From positions 1,922,001 to 1,986,000 of the forward strand of contig OZ245025.1 in assembly GCA_965223465.1 (NCBI GenBank): a DNA stretch of 64,000 nt, written 5' to 3'. The DNA is from JAAELZ01 sp965223465 (lineage in GTDB: Bacteria > Pseudomonadota > Gammaproteobacteria > Arenicellales > Poriferihabitantaceae). Under the pieces are notes generated by a model. It searched no databases and was not told the origin of the DNA. It saw only the letters and a program-made list of their open reading frames with translations. This document shows, in pieces, positions 54,632 to 63,526 of this stretch; positions within the stretch are counted from its first letter, which is position 1, and the number at the start of each line of letters is the position of its first letter. A program made the position numbers and the translations under genes.

Positions 54632-54772
54632 AATAAATATTTTTGTTAGACTCCAGCGCAATACAAATATTAAAGGCAACTCTACATCGCTTCCCTGCTG
54701 GCCTTTCCCTAAAAATAATCGGTTCGTGCAAAGCACATGTGCCGGTCGAAGTATAGTGGAGGATATACCGCA

Positions 54773-56059
54773 ATGATGAAGCGTCGAGATGCTGAGAACA
54801 GCATGGACATATCTGGAAATACTAAACGGGGCAGCAATCTACTTGGTGTAGGACAATACAACGAACGTCTTGTTTTGCAATTAGTGCGACGCTCAGGCCG
54901 TATGTCTAAGGCCGAAATTGCGCGTACTACGAATTTAAGCGCACAAACAGTATCGGTTATTATTAATCGCCTGCTAAGCAATAAGCTGGTTCGCAAACAG
55001 GCTCGTCAACGCAAGAAAGGAAAAGTAGGCCAGCCCGCTGTTCCTATATCGCTGAATCCTACTGGAGCATATTCTATCGGCGTAAAAATCGGTCGGCGTA
55101 GTACGGATACCCTGATTATCGATTTTGAAGGAAGCATATTACAGCGCATCCGTTTTCAATACGACTATCCTAATCCGGACAAGGTATTCCCTCGCGTTGA
55201 AGAGGATATCGCAACGCTCATTGATGCAATGAATAAGACCCATCAGAGTCGCATCACGGGCATAGGCGTTTGTGCACCCTATATTCTGGGTGGTTGGCAG
55301 CAAGCAGTTGACGCGCCTAGGGACGTGCTGTCACGCTGGAACCGAATAGATATTGGTGCAGAGATAAGAGCGAATCAATCACTACCCGTCTGGTTTTCAA
55401 ACGACGCAACCGCAGCCTGTCTTGCTGAACTGGAGTTTGGAAAAGGACCCAAGTTTGATTCTTACCTATACTTATTCGTCGGTACTTTCATCGGCGGAGG
55501 TGTGGTTCTAGACGGAACACTGCGTGCAGGCGCTTATAACAATGCGGGGGCGGTCGGATCTATGCCGGTACCGGCAATTTACGCTGATTCAGCAGTTACA
55601 ACGCAAAGCGAGACGGTACAACTTATCTATTGTGCCTCACGTTATTTACTGGAGGATCATCTCGCTAGATTAGGAATTGATTCGGAATCGGCAATAAAAC
55701 AATTGGGCGACCGAGATAATTCGGAACCGCCCGTTGAGGTGAACGATGTATTCAACACTTGGCTCCAGCAGGCAGCGCAAGCACTGGCGTTCACTGTAGC
55801 GACGGCCACGAGTGTGGTTGATTTCAAGGGAGTAATTATCGACGGCGCTTTACCGGACAATCTCGTTAAACAACTAGCTGCCAATGTCGAACAGAAACTA
55901 ACCGAAATTAATTTGGAAGGATTGGTGCAACCTAAAGTGATTGCTGGAACGAATGGCAGTGACGCACGCGCACGAGGGGCTGCGGTGCTCCCCTTTTACT
56001 CCAACTATACACCAGATCGCGATGTGCTTTTGAAGCTCGGGATGGATGTCGTTGGATGA
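54773..56059 (+). CDS. ROK-family transcriptional regulator
   Basis: A 428-residue regulator with an N-terminal winged helix-turn-helix (SGRMSKAEIARTTNLSAQTV, about residues 42-61) and a ROK sugar-kinase-like domain. FSNDATAACLAELEFG and FVGTFIGGGVVLDG are the sugar- and phosphate-binding segments. The zinc motif CGxxGCxE common in ROK proteins is not visible. It is divergent from smoEFGK-mtlK and probably represses that operon in the absence of polyol. ATG 54773 was chosen because GTGGAGGAT precedes it; a GTG 12 codons upstream is less likely. Confidence 0.88.
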   Translation: MMKRRDAENSMDISGNTKRGSNLLGVGQYNERLVLQLVRRSGRMSKAEIARTTNLSAQTVSVIINRLLSNKLVRKQARQRKKGKVGQPAVPISLNPTGAYSIGVKIGRRSTDTLIIDFEGSILQRIRFQYDYPNPDKVFPRVEEDIATLIDAMNKTHQSRITGIGVCAPYILGGWQQAVDAPRDVLSRWNRIDIGAEIRANQSLPVWFSNDATAACLAELEFGKGPKFDSYLYLFVGTFIGGGVVLDGTLRAGAYNNAGAVGSMPVPAIYADSAVTTQSETVQLIYCASRYLLEDHLARLGIDSESAIKQLGDRDNSEPPVEVNDVFNTWLQQAAQALAFTVATATSVVDFKGVIIDGALPDNLVKQLAANVEQKLTEINLEGLVQPKVIAGTNGSDARARGAAVLPFYSNYTPDRDVLLKLGMDVVG

Positions 56060-56098
56060 ATTAGGATAGTAATTAAACAGCGTAGTGTAATTACCCGG

Positions 56099-56124
56099 CT
56101 TTATTACTCACACACAACTTTTGT
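56099..56124 (+). repeat. short intergenic repeat, copy C
   Basis: A 26-bp segment beginning CTTTATTACTCAC matches the left arm of copy B (47139-47164) at 22 positions. It lies in the 81-bp convergent gap between the ROK gene and glmS. Confidence 0.5.
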
Positions 56125-56140
56125 TCAGGGTACGATTAAG

Positions 56141-57970
56141 TTACTCAACCGTCACAGATTTAGCTAAATTACGCGGTTTATCAACATCTGTGCCTTTGAT
56201 TAAGGCGACATGATATGCCAGTAGTTGTAGTGGAATGGTAAACACGATGGGCGCGATACTGTTGTCCACCTCGCCAATACTAATGGTATCAACACCATCT
56301 GTCTGGGCGATCTCAGCGCTATCATCTGCGAACACCAACATACGCCCGCCGCGTGCGCGAACTTCTTCGATATTGGCTTTAAGTTTTTCTAGCAGCCGGT
56401 TATTCGGCGCCACCGCGATAACCGGCATTTTTTCATCCACCAATGCCAGTGGCCCGTGTTTTAGTTCACCTGCTGCATACGCTTCAGCATGAATATAGGA
56501 AATCTCCTTGAGCTTTAAGGCGCCCTCCATTGCGACTGGATATTGCGAGCCACGCCCTAAAAACAATGCATGGTTCTTATCGGCGAAACCTTTGGCCAGT
56601 TCAGCGATTTCTTCTTCACGTCGTAAAGTTTGATCAATAATCGCGGGTAACTCGCGTAGCTCTTTTACAATATTTGCTTCGTCTTGCTCACTCATGCTTT
56701 TATGTCGGGCAATGGCAACCACTAACAGCAATAGCGCCACCAGCTGGGTGGTAAAGGCCTTGGTTGAGGCCACGCCGATTTCCGGGCCAGCATGTGTCAT
56801 CATAACCAACTCAGAGTCTCTTACCAGAGAAGATTCGGGCACATTGCAGATCGCCAGGCTATGCGCGTATCCTGATTCTTTGGCCACATCAAGCGCTGCC
56901 AAACTATCAATCGTCTCACCTGACTGCGATAAAGTCACGACCAACGCATTTTCCGGAACGGCATGCCTGCGAGAGCGAAACTCGCTGGCAATTTCGACTC
57001 TGCAGGGCACACCAAATTTTTCAAACCAGTAACGCGCCACCAAACCGGCATGATAACTGGTGCCGCAAGCAATAATTTGCACCGCATCGATTTGCTTAAA
57101 CAATTTTGCATCACCGCTGCCAAAAATGCCGGGCAACACTTGCGCTCCAGAGATTCGGCCTTCTAAGGTATCAACCACTGCCTGGGTTTGCTCGTGAATT
57201 TCTTTGAGCATATAGTGCTGATACTCACCCAAATCGGTATCACTGGCATCCAGATTACTGGTAAAGATCTCCCGCTCTACCTCATTTCCATCAACATCGG
57301 TTATCCGAATATGCCCGTCGTTTATATCAACCAGCTCATCATTTTCCACCACGTAAAAATCGCGCGTAACCGATAGCAAAGCAGACATATCCGAGGCGAT
57401 ATACGCTGCATCTTTCCCTACCCCCACCACCATAGGTGAACCCGAGCGTGCACCGACAATTCGGCGCGGTTCGTCACTACTGGACAGCCCGATGGCATAA
57501 GCCCCTTTTAGACGTTTCACGGTTGTACGCACCGCTTCATATAAATCTTTATGCAGCTGATATTGGCGATCAACTTCGTGCAATATCACTTCGGTATCGG
57601 TCTCAGATTTAAATGTATAACCGGCTTCAATCAGCTGCTCACGCAATTCCAGATGGTTTTCGATAATGCCATTGTGCACAATGGCCAGCTTACCGGGTGT
57701 TAGATGGGGATGGGCGTTTTTCTGGGTCGGTGCGCCATGGGTTGCCCAACGCGTATGCGCAATCCCCACCGTACTGGGGTTATCCTTATTCTTTGCCAAT
57801 TTTTGCTCAAGATCGGCAATTCGCCCGACGCTGCGTGTGCGTTTAAAACCTTGTTCTCCCAACAAGGCCACACCCGCCGAATCATAGCCCCGATATTCTA
57901 AGCGTTTCAGGCCCTCAATGAGCAAAGGGAGAACGGGTTCATTCGAAACAGCACAAACAATGCCACACAT
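56141..57970 (-). CDS. glmS: glutamine-fructose-6-phosphate aminotransferase
   Basis: A 609-residue enzyme making glucosamine 6-phosphate from fructose 6-phosphate and glutamine. MCGIVCAV carries the N-terminal catalytic cysteine; HTRWATHG and NGIIENH belong to the glutaminase domain, and two SIS domains (SQSGETID, STKAFTTQ) follow from about residue 290. KPRNLAKSVTVE is the conserved C-terminus. It follows glmU after 2 bp, the usual order. Confidence 0.97.
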   Translation of the reverse strand: MCGIVCAVSNEPVLPLLIEGLKRLEYRGYDSAGVALLGEQGFKRTRSVGRIADLEQKLAKNKDNPSTVGIAHTRWATHGAPTQKNAHPHLTPGKLAIVHNGIIENHLELREQLIEAGYTFKSETDTEVILHEVDRQYQLHKDLYEAVRTTVKRLKGAYAIGLSSSDEPRRIVGARSGSPMVVGVGKDAAYIASDMSALLSVTRDFYVVENDELVDINDGHIRITDVDGNEVEREIFTSNLDASDTDLGEYQHYMLKEIHEQTQAVVDTLEGRISGAQVLPGIFGSGDAKLFKQIDAVQIIACGTSYHAGLVARYWFEKFGVPCRVEIASEFRSRRHAVPENALVVTLSQSGETIDSLAALDVAKESGYAHSLAICNVPESSLVRDSELVMMTHAGPEIGVASTKAFTTQLVALLLLVVAIARHKSMSEQDEANIVKELRELPAIIDQTLRREEEIAELAKGFADKNHALFLGRGSQYPVAMEGALKLKEISYIHAEAYAAGELKHGPLALVDEKMPVIAVAPNNRLLEKLKANIEEVRARGGRMLVFADDSAEIAQTDGVDTISIGEVDNSIAPIVFTIPLQLLAYHVALIKGTDVDKPRNLAKSVTVE

Positions 57971-57972
57971 AA

Positions 57973-59352
57973 TTAGCTTTTCTTAGTTTTAACTGGCCGC
58001 TTCCAGCCTTCAACTTGAATTTGTTGAGATTTACTCAAACTAAGCGTATGCGCGGGTGCATCTTTACGAATGGTAGAACCCGCGCCAATATTCGCGCCTT
58101 CTCCTATGGTGACGGGTGCCACCAATTGACAATCTGAGCCAACAAACACATCATCACCAATCACGGTTTGGTGTTTATTGGCACCATCATAATTGCAGGT
58201 AATCACGCCCGCGCCAATATTTACATCGCGCCCAACCAGACTATCCCCGACATAACTTAGATGATTGACCTTGCTGCCTTCGCCGATCACGCTTTTCTTG
58301 ATCTCGACAAAATTACCAATTCTACTACCGGCGCGCAAATCAGATTCCGGCCTGACCCGAGCAAATGGACCAATATTGCAGTGCGCCTCAATTTTTGCAT
58401 TATCGATCACGCTATTGGCCTCAATCACGCAATGATCACCGATTTGGCTGTTGCGAATAAACACGTTGGGGCCAATCGAAACGTGGTTTCCAAGTTGTAC
58501 ATCCTGCTCAAAAACAGCATTGATATCGATAAAACAATCACTTCCTGCGGATAAGGTACCACGAATATCTAAGCGGCTTGGATCTGCCAGGCCGACTCCG
58601 GCTTGCATTAGTTGCTCGGCACGTCGTAATTGTAACTGACGCTCAAGATCGGCTAATTGGGCCAGGCTGTTGACACCCTGCGTCTGCAATGGATCATCCA
58701 TAACGGTTGCTTCTACGGGCACTTGATCCTTTACTGCCAGTGCAACAATATCGGGCAAATAATATTCACCCTGTGCGTTATTATTTCTAACCCTACCCAG
58801 CCAGTGTGTTAATTGCCTGGCATTGGCAGCAAGAATACCACTATTGATTTCGGTGATCTTAAGTTCTTCAGCGCTGGCATCTTTATGTTCAATAATCGCG
58901 CTTACCTGGCCATTGTCTTGTGCTCGAATAATACGGCCAAAACCCGCTGGATTATCCAGCACCACCGTGAGTAAATGAATACCCGCTGTAACTTCCCTCA
59001 AAGGTTGTAACGTCTCAGCCGCAATCAGCGGCACATCACCGGCCATCACCAATATGGTTGAATCTGGTTCAATCGCAGGTAATGCTTGTGCAACCGCATG
59101 GCCGGTGCCTAATTGCTCGGTTTGGGAGACCCAATTGATGAGCGCGCTATCACAGGCCTCGCTGATGGTCTGCTTAACCTGCTCTGCCTGATAACCAATA
59201 ACAATATGAATTTTATCCGGGTGCAAAGCGAACGCCGCATCGAGTACATGTTCGAGCAGAGTTTTCCCTGCCAGGGTATGTAATACCTTAGGCAAGCTTG
59301 ATTTCATTCTCGAGCCTTTGCCCGCTGCGAGAATTACAATTTCCAATGCCAT
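57973..59352 (-). CDS. glmU: bifunctional UDP-GlcNAc pyrophosphorylase / GlcN-1-P acetyltransferase
   Basis: A 459-residue two-domain enzyme. The N-terminal uridyltransferase has LAAGKGSRMKSSLPKVLH; the C-terminal left-handed beta helix has hexapeptide repeats and ICNYDGANKHQT with the acetyl-transfer site. It makes UDP-GlcNAc for peptidoglycan and lipopolysaccharide. It is co-transcribed with glmS and follows bamD after 25 bp. Confidence 0.97.
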   Translation of the reverse strand: MALEIVILAAGKGSRMKSSLPKVLHTLAGKTLLEHVLDAAFALHPDKIHIVIGYQAEQVKQTISEACDSALINWVSQTEQLGTGHAVAQALPAIEPDSTILVMAGDVPLIAAETLQPLREVTAGIHLLTVVLDNPAGFGRIIRAQDNGQVSAIIEHKDASAEELKITEINSGILAANARQLTHWLGRVRNNNAQGEYYLPDIVALAVKDQVPVEATVMDDPLQTQGVNSLAQLADLERQLQLRRAEQLMQAGVGLADPSRLDIRGTLSAGSDCFIDINAVFEQDVQLGNHVSIGPNVFIRNSQIGDHCVIEANSVIDNAKIEAHCNIGPFARVRPESDLRAGSRIGNFVEIKKSVIGEGSKVNHLSYVGDSLVGRDVNIGAGVITCNYDGANKHQTVIGDDVFVGSDCQLVAPVTIGEGANIGAGSTIRKDAPAHTLSLSKSQQIQVEGWKRPVKTKKS

Positions 59353-59377
59353 ATACTGATTATTCCGCGCGTGGGGA

Positions 59378-60235
59378 CTATGATTTGGAAGGCAGTAATC
59401 GGCGCAACAAGCCGGTTCTCTCTCCCTTTACTGCCCCTGCACTGAGGTAACCACTTTGCGGGTAATTCAGCACCAATACGCGTTTTGCATCGGCGGCCAG
59501 TTCGGTCATTCCCATTCGTTGGTAGCTATGATACAAAATTCCCAAAGCATCCTCTGCCTGGGGTAAATCACGATAATTCGACAATATCTCTTTTGCGCGG
59601 TTGATCGCCGCAACATAGGCACCCCTTGCAAAATAAAAGTGCGCAATACCCACTTCACGTTGTGCGCGTGCAGAATGTAAATAGCGAATCCGCTTATTCG
59701 CATCCACCGCGTAACGGCTATCTGGAAAACGTTGCACAATAATATTAAATGCCGCGAGCGCTTCTTCGATCGCTTGTGGGTCGCGATCAGCCAGGTTTGT
59801 GCGCCCGGTTAATAAACCCTTGAATCCTGGTACTTCTTTGAAGCTCGCAAGCCCCTTTATGTAATAAGCATAATCGACTGACGCATGCGTAGGGTTTAAC
59901 GAAATAAAGCGATCTGCTGCAGCAATCGCCAAACCATCCTTGCCTAATTTGTAATGCGCATACGCGATCTCGAGTTGGGCTTGTTTAGCAAATCGCCCGT
60001 AAGGATAGCGTGCTTCCAATTGTTGATACGCTTCAATTGCCTCTAGCCAATTAGATTTCAGCTGCGCATCTTTGGCTTTTCCATATAAGGCTTCCGCACT
60101 GAGCTGTTCGGTATCGACCTCTTCTTTTTTAAACATCGCGCAACCACTATTCGCTAAAAAGAAGATAAGTAACACCCATACGCTAAGTAAGCGCAGGGAA
60201 GACGATAAAGGTTTGTTCTGGCTTCTAAGTATCAT
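59378..60235 (-). CDS. bamD: outer-membrane assembly lipoprotein BamD
   Basis: A 285-residue lipoprotein of the BAM complex. Lipobox ANSGC follows a hydrophobic signal. TPR helices include AEALYGKAKDAQLKSNWLEA, YPYGRFAKQAQLEIAYAHYK and the conserved IVQRFPDSRYAVDANKR. ATG 60235 gives a normal signal peptide; upstream in-frame starts would reach into the divergent rluD start. It is back-to-back with rluD, as in many Gammaproteobacteria. Confidence 0.94.
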   Translation of the reverse strand: MILRSQNKPLSSSLRLLSVWVLLIFFLANSGCAMFKKEEVDTEQLSAEALYGKAKDAQLKSNWLEAIEAYQQLEARYPYGRFAKQAQLEIAYAHYKLGKDGLAIAAADRFISLNPTHASVDYAYYIKGLASFKEVPGFKGLLTGRTNLADRDPQAIEEALAAFNIIVQRFPDSRYAVDANKRIRYLHSARAQREVGIAHFYFARGAYVAAINRAKEILSNYRDLPQAEDALGILYHSYQRMGMTELAADAKRVLVLNYPQSGYLSAGAVKGERTGLLRRLLPSKS

Positions 60236-60254
60236 AGCCAGTATTCTACCGCTT

Positions 60255-61229
60255 ATGGCAAGCATTACCAAACAAACTGAACGTGAGATTCAGATGATTA
60301 TGAGCCCAGCAGACGCAAACAAACGTCTGGATAAAGCATTGGCAGATCATTTGCCCGATGTTTCTCGCGCGATGATCCAAGGTTGGATTAGAAATCAACA
60401 TGTAAAACTCACCGGCCGAACCTGCAAACCACGAGACAAGGTTAAAAGTGGGCAAGTCGTTGATATTGACATCCCTGAAGTTCCCGCACTGGATATCAAA
60501 GCGCAAGCGATGGAACTGGATATCGTGCATGAGGATGAGGCGCTCATAGTCATTAACAAACCAGCGGGCTTGGTGGTTCATCCCGGCGCAGGTAACTATC
60601 AGGGCACATTACTAAATGGATTGCTCGCCTATCACGCGCCGTTGGATAAAATCGCGCGTGGCGGAATCGTACATCGTCTGGATAAAGACACATCGGGTAT
60701 AATGGTGGTCGCTAAAACCGAAAAGGTGCGACAAAATTTGATTAAGCAGTTGTCCGCACGCCGGGTGAAACGTGAATATCAAGCGTTGGTCTATGGCACA
60801 CCGGTCGCAGGTGGGACGATTGAAGCAGCCATCGGGCGTCACCCGAAAGATCGATTAAAGATGACCGTACGCCCGGATGGTAAACCAGCGATAACGCACT
60901 ATCGCATCTATAAAAAATATCAAACTACCAGTTTGCTCAAGGTTTCGCTGGAAACCGGCAGAACCCATCAAATTCGCGTACATATGGCTTTTAAACGCTT
61001 ACCTTTAGTAGGTGACCCCATTTACGGCAAGCGGCTGCATTTACCACCGAATGCAAGCGCAGAACTCACTGCGCAGCTGCGTGGTTTTCAGCGTCAGGCG
61101 CTCCACGCACAGCATTTGGGCTTGATTCATCCTACTTCTGAACAGATGGTTTCATGGCGGGTAATGATGCCCGCAGACATGGCAGCTTTATGCCAGGCGC
61201 TGGAGGCTGATAGTCAGTCGCAGCGCTAA
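60255..61229 (+). CDS. rluD: 23S rRNA pseudouridine synthase RluD
   Basis: A 324-residue enzyme that makes pseudouridines in 23S rRNA helix 69. An N-terminal S4 RNA-binding domain (ANKRLDKALADHLPDVSRAM) is followed by the catalytic domain with VHRLDKDTSGIMVVAKT, where Asp143 is the nucleophile, and GRTHQIRVHMA. ATG 60255 is 20 bp from the bamD start on the other strand; the frame stays open upstream within bamD antisense, but homologues start here. Confidence 0.94.
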   Translation: MASITKQTEREIQMIMSPADANKRLDKALADHLPDVSRAMIQGWIRNQHVKLTGRTCKPRDKVKSGQVVDIDIPEVPALDIKAQAMELDIVHEDEALIVINKPAGLVVHPGAGNYQGTLLNGLLAYHAPLDKIARGGIVHRLDKDTSGIMVVAKTEKVRQNLIKQLSARRVKREYQALVYGTPVAGGTIEAAIGRHPKDRLKMTVRPDGKPAITHYRIYKKYQTTSLLKVSLETGRTHQIRVHMAFKRLPLVGDPIYGKRLHLPPNASAELTAQLRGFQRQALHAQHLGLIHPTSEQMVSWRVMMPADMAALCQALEADSQSQR

Positions 61230-61319
61230 TTCGATGGATCGACAACCCTGGTAATTCATCGATAATTCATTACACTGTGCGATGATGTTAGACAAACTAG
61301 AAGTGAGGCAAAAATACCC

Positions 61320-62759
61320 ATGACCATCAACAAGGTAAGCTTGTGTGGCGCTTTATTAGCAGCCTGTTTAACGCTACCAATCAAAGCGCTTGATCTTGAC
61401 GTAGATACACAGTCATCGCTTAGCCTCAGTATTTATAACGATCAGCTGGCCCTGGTAAACGATATACGCTCGGTAAATTTGCCGGCAGGTATCACCCAGC
61501 TAAACTGGCGAGCGGTGAGCCCGCTGATGAATCACGCCAGCGCTATTTTGCAAAATGATTCGCGCAGCCTGCAAGTGCTCGAACAGAGCTACAGAGAAAT
61601 CACCACGCCTGAAGATATGCTTGCGCAAGCGGTTGGGCAAACAGTTACACTGGTCAGCACACACCCGGTGACTGGTGAACAAACCCGTGAGCAAGCCAAA
61701 ATACTCGCGGTTGAAGGTGGCCTAATTTTTGAAATAGATGGACAGTACGAAACAGACCTGGCCGGTAGACGGATAATTTATGACACCTTACCAGAAGGCG
61801 TTTTGACCCCAACCTTAAGCGCAATGATCAAAAACGATCAGGCGCAAGATAACCAACTCAAGCTAAGCTATTTAACTGGTGGACTTTCGTGGCGCGCAGA
61901 TTACATCGCGCAGCTCAATGAGGACCAAGACCAGATGCAATTACAGGCCCTGGCGACCCTGGAAAATCACAGTGGTATCTCGTTTAGCGAGGCGCATGTC
62001 GAGTTCATCGCAGGAGCGGTTAACCAAGTTCGTGAACGCGCATTCGGTGGTGCAATGCAAAAACGATCAATGGCTACCATGGCAATGGAGCAGGATGTTG
62101 CCACGCCAACACCACTTGCAGATTTTCATCTATATTCCTTGCCAGGGCGTTATACCCTGCCAGCTAAAGCCAGTAAACAAATCGGTTTGTTTCGGGCACC
62201 TGCTGTACCCGTCAAGCGAGAATATCAACTCAGCGGCCAGCCTAGCTTTTATTATTCACCAAATATGCCGGAGCAAGTGCTCAAAATTGATAGTTTTATC
62301 GAGTTTAGCAATATAAAAGACCAACAATTAGGGTTGCCGATGCCTGCGGGCATTGTGCGAGTTTATCAGCGCAAGTCAAACCAGGAAAATAACAGTGCTT
62401 CGTCAGGCTTGAGATTTATCGGTGAAGATCGAATTAAACACACGCCCGCTAAAGCGCAGGTTCGGTTAAAAACAGGACAGGTTTTTGACTTGAATGCAAC
62501 ACGCCGACAAATCGCGTTTCGGCGCTTACCCGTGCAGCAACCCTACCGTAACCATAGTGAGGTTGAGATTGAAACCGAGCTCACTAATGCAAAAGATCAG
62601 ACAGTGACAGTCAACATCGAAGAGCATTTTTCCGGTGAATGGTCATTGGTCCAAGGCCCTGAGCCGCACGAATCAAATGCACGTTCAGCGATATGGGCGG
62701 TTGAAGTCCCTGCAAACGGTGAAGCCACATTGCGCATTACCATTCGCGTGAAAAGCTAA
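61320..62759 (+). CDS. DUF4139 domain-containing protein
   Basis: A 479-residue exported protein with a signal peptide ending near IKAL. SLSIYNDQLALVNDIRSVNLPAG opens the mature part (DUF4140-like region), and the segments LSYLTGGLSWRADYIAQLNED and IETELTNAKDQTVTVNIEEHF belong to the DUF4139 beta-rich domain. Such proteins are periplasmic or surface proteins of unknown role. A GAGG sequence lies upstream of the ATG. It converges on the crp-like gene. Confidence 0.83.
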   Translation: MTINKVSLCGALLAACLTLPIKALDLDVDTQSSLSLSIYNDQLALVNDIRSVNLPAGITQLNWRAVSPLMNHASAILQNDSRSLQVLEQSYREITTPEDMLAQAVGQTVTLVSTHPVTGEQTREQAKILAVEGGLIFEIDGQYETDLAGRRIIYDTLPEGVLTPTLSAMIKNDQAQDNQLKLSYLTGGLSWRADYIAQLNEDQDQMQLQALATLENHSGISFSEAHVEFIAGAVNQVRERAFGGAMQKRSMATMAMEQDVATPTPLADFHLYSLPGRYTLPAKASKQIGLFRAPAVPVKREYQLSGQPSFYYSPNMPEQVLKIDSFIEFSNIKDQQLGLPMPAGIVRVYQRKSNQENNSASSGLRFIGEDRIKHTPAKAQVRLKTGQVFDLNATRRQIAFRRLPVQQPYRNHSEVEIETELTNAKDQTVTVNIEEHFSGEWSLVQGPEPHESNARSAIWAVEVPANGEATLRITIRVKS

Positions 62760-62810
62760 GGCGCTTGGTTGAGCATCAATGGCTTGACGCTACATCTCTG
62801 ATTTGCAACG

Positions 62811-63494
62811 CTAGGTTGCTAGTTTGGCATTAATGCGTTGTTGTAGTTGCTCCAGATCACTAAACACCAATTGCTTCGAGCGCTTTTCAAGCAATCCTTC
62901 TTTGATTAGCGCGTTGTATGTTCGGCTAACCGCTTCTCGGTGCGAGTTTATGCGCGATGCAATTTCGGCATGGGTTGGCGGATTATGCACAATCAGCCCT
63001 TCATCCTGCTCTACACCATCTTCTGCGATGCGTAGTAATTCAGCGTATATACGATGCGTTCCATCCAACGCGCTAAGCTCGTACATGCGGTTATTGAGCC
63101 GACGAATCATTGCACTCATTTGGCACATAATAAAGTAAGCCAAATCCGGATGCGCCCGCAACAGGGCTTGAAACTTCAAATAGGGAATACGCGTCAATGA
63201 CGTCTCTTCAACAGCGACCACATTGGCTGATCGCGGCATTGAATCGATTGCAGATAATTCTCCAAAATTTTGGCCAGCGAAGATATCGGTAAAACTCAGG
63301 CGATAGCCTTGCTGCGTGTAAAGCGTCACACGTACTTTACCGTAGTTGATATAAAAGACATCTTTACTGTCTTCTTCCTGCCGCAAAATCTGCGCTTTAT
63401 AAGGATACTTGACCGTATACTCAGGGCTTTTTAACTCCGCCTGTACCGAGGCGGGTAGCGCTTTAAGCAAATTTTCTGGGTTCTTTTTCGGCAT
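62811..63494 (-). CDS. Crp/Fnr-family transcriptional regulator
   Basis: A 227-residue regulator with an N-terminal cyclic-nucleotide-binding-type barrel (FYINYGKVRVTLYTQQGYRL, FGELSAIDSMPRSANVVA) and a C-terminal winged helix with THAEIASRINSHREAVSRTYNAL. The FGEL-x-PRSA phosphate cassette resembles true cAMP sites, while the FNR cysteine cluster is absent. Its targets are not visible. It lies 33 bp downstream of the partial outer-membrane gene. Confidence 0.88.
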   Translation of the reverse strand: MPKKNPENLLKALPASVQAELKSPEYTVKYPYKAQILRQEEDSKDVFYINYGKVRVTLYTQQGYRLSFTDIFAGQNFGELSAIDSMPRSANVVAVEETSLTRIPYLKFQALLRAHPDLAYFIMCQMSAMIRRLNNRMYELSALDGTHRIYAELLRIAEDGVEQDEGLIVHNPPTHAEIASRINSHREAVSRTYNALIKEGLLEKRSKQLVFSDLEQLQQRINAKLAT

Positions 63495-63526
63495 ATCTTT
63501 ATCTTAGTCTATAAACTTACACTCGA

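Larger units (their letters stand above)
54427..54772. promoter_or_regulatory. divergent regulatory region between smoE and the ROK gene
   Basis: About 345 bp, very AT-rich, with no gene. It must hold the promoters for the transporter operon (minus) and the ROK gene (plus). Two near-identical 15-bp symmetric motifs lie in it, reported separately. A GGAGG site precedes the ROK start. Confidence 0.7.

Noticed and set aside
54773..56059. A sugar kinase function for the ROK protein
   Set aside because: It carries an N-terminal DNA-binding domain and lacks the zinc motif typical of ROK kinases.
60072..60254. Extended N-terminus of RluD reading through bamD antisense
   Set aside because: The extra 61 residues match no RluD domain and simply reflect an open frame opposite bamD.
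62811..63494. Naming the Crp/Fnr-family regulator as FNR
   Set aside because: The N-terminal cysteine cluster needed for the iron-sulfur sensor is absent.
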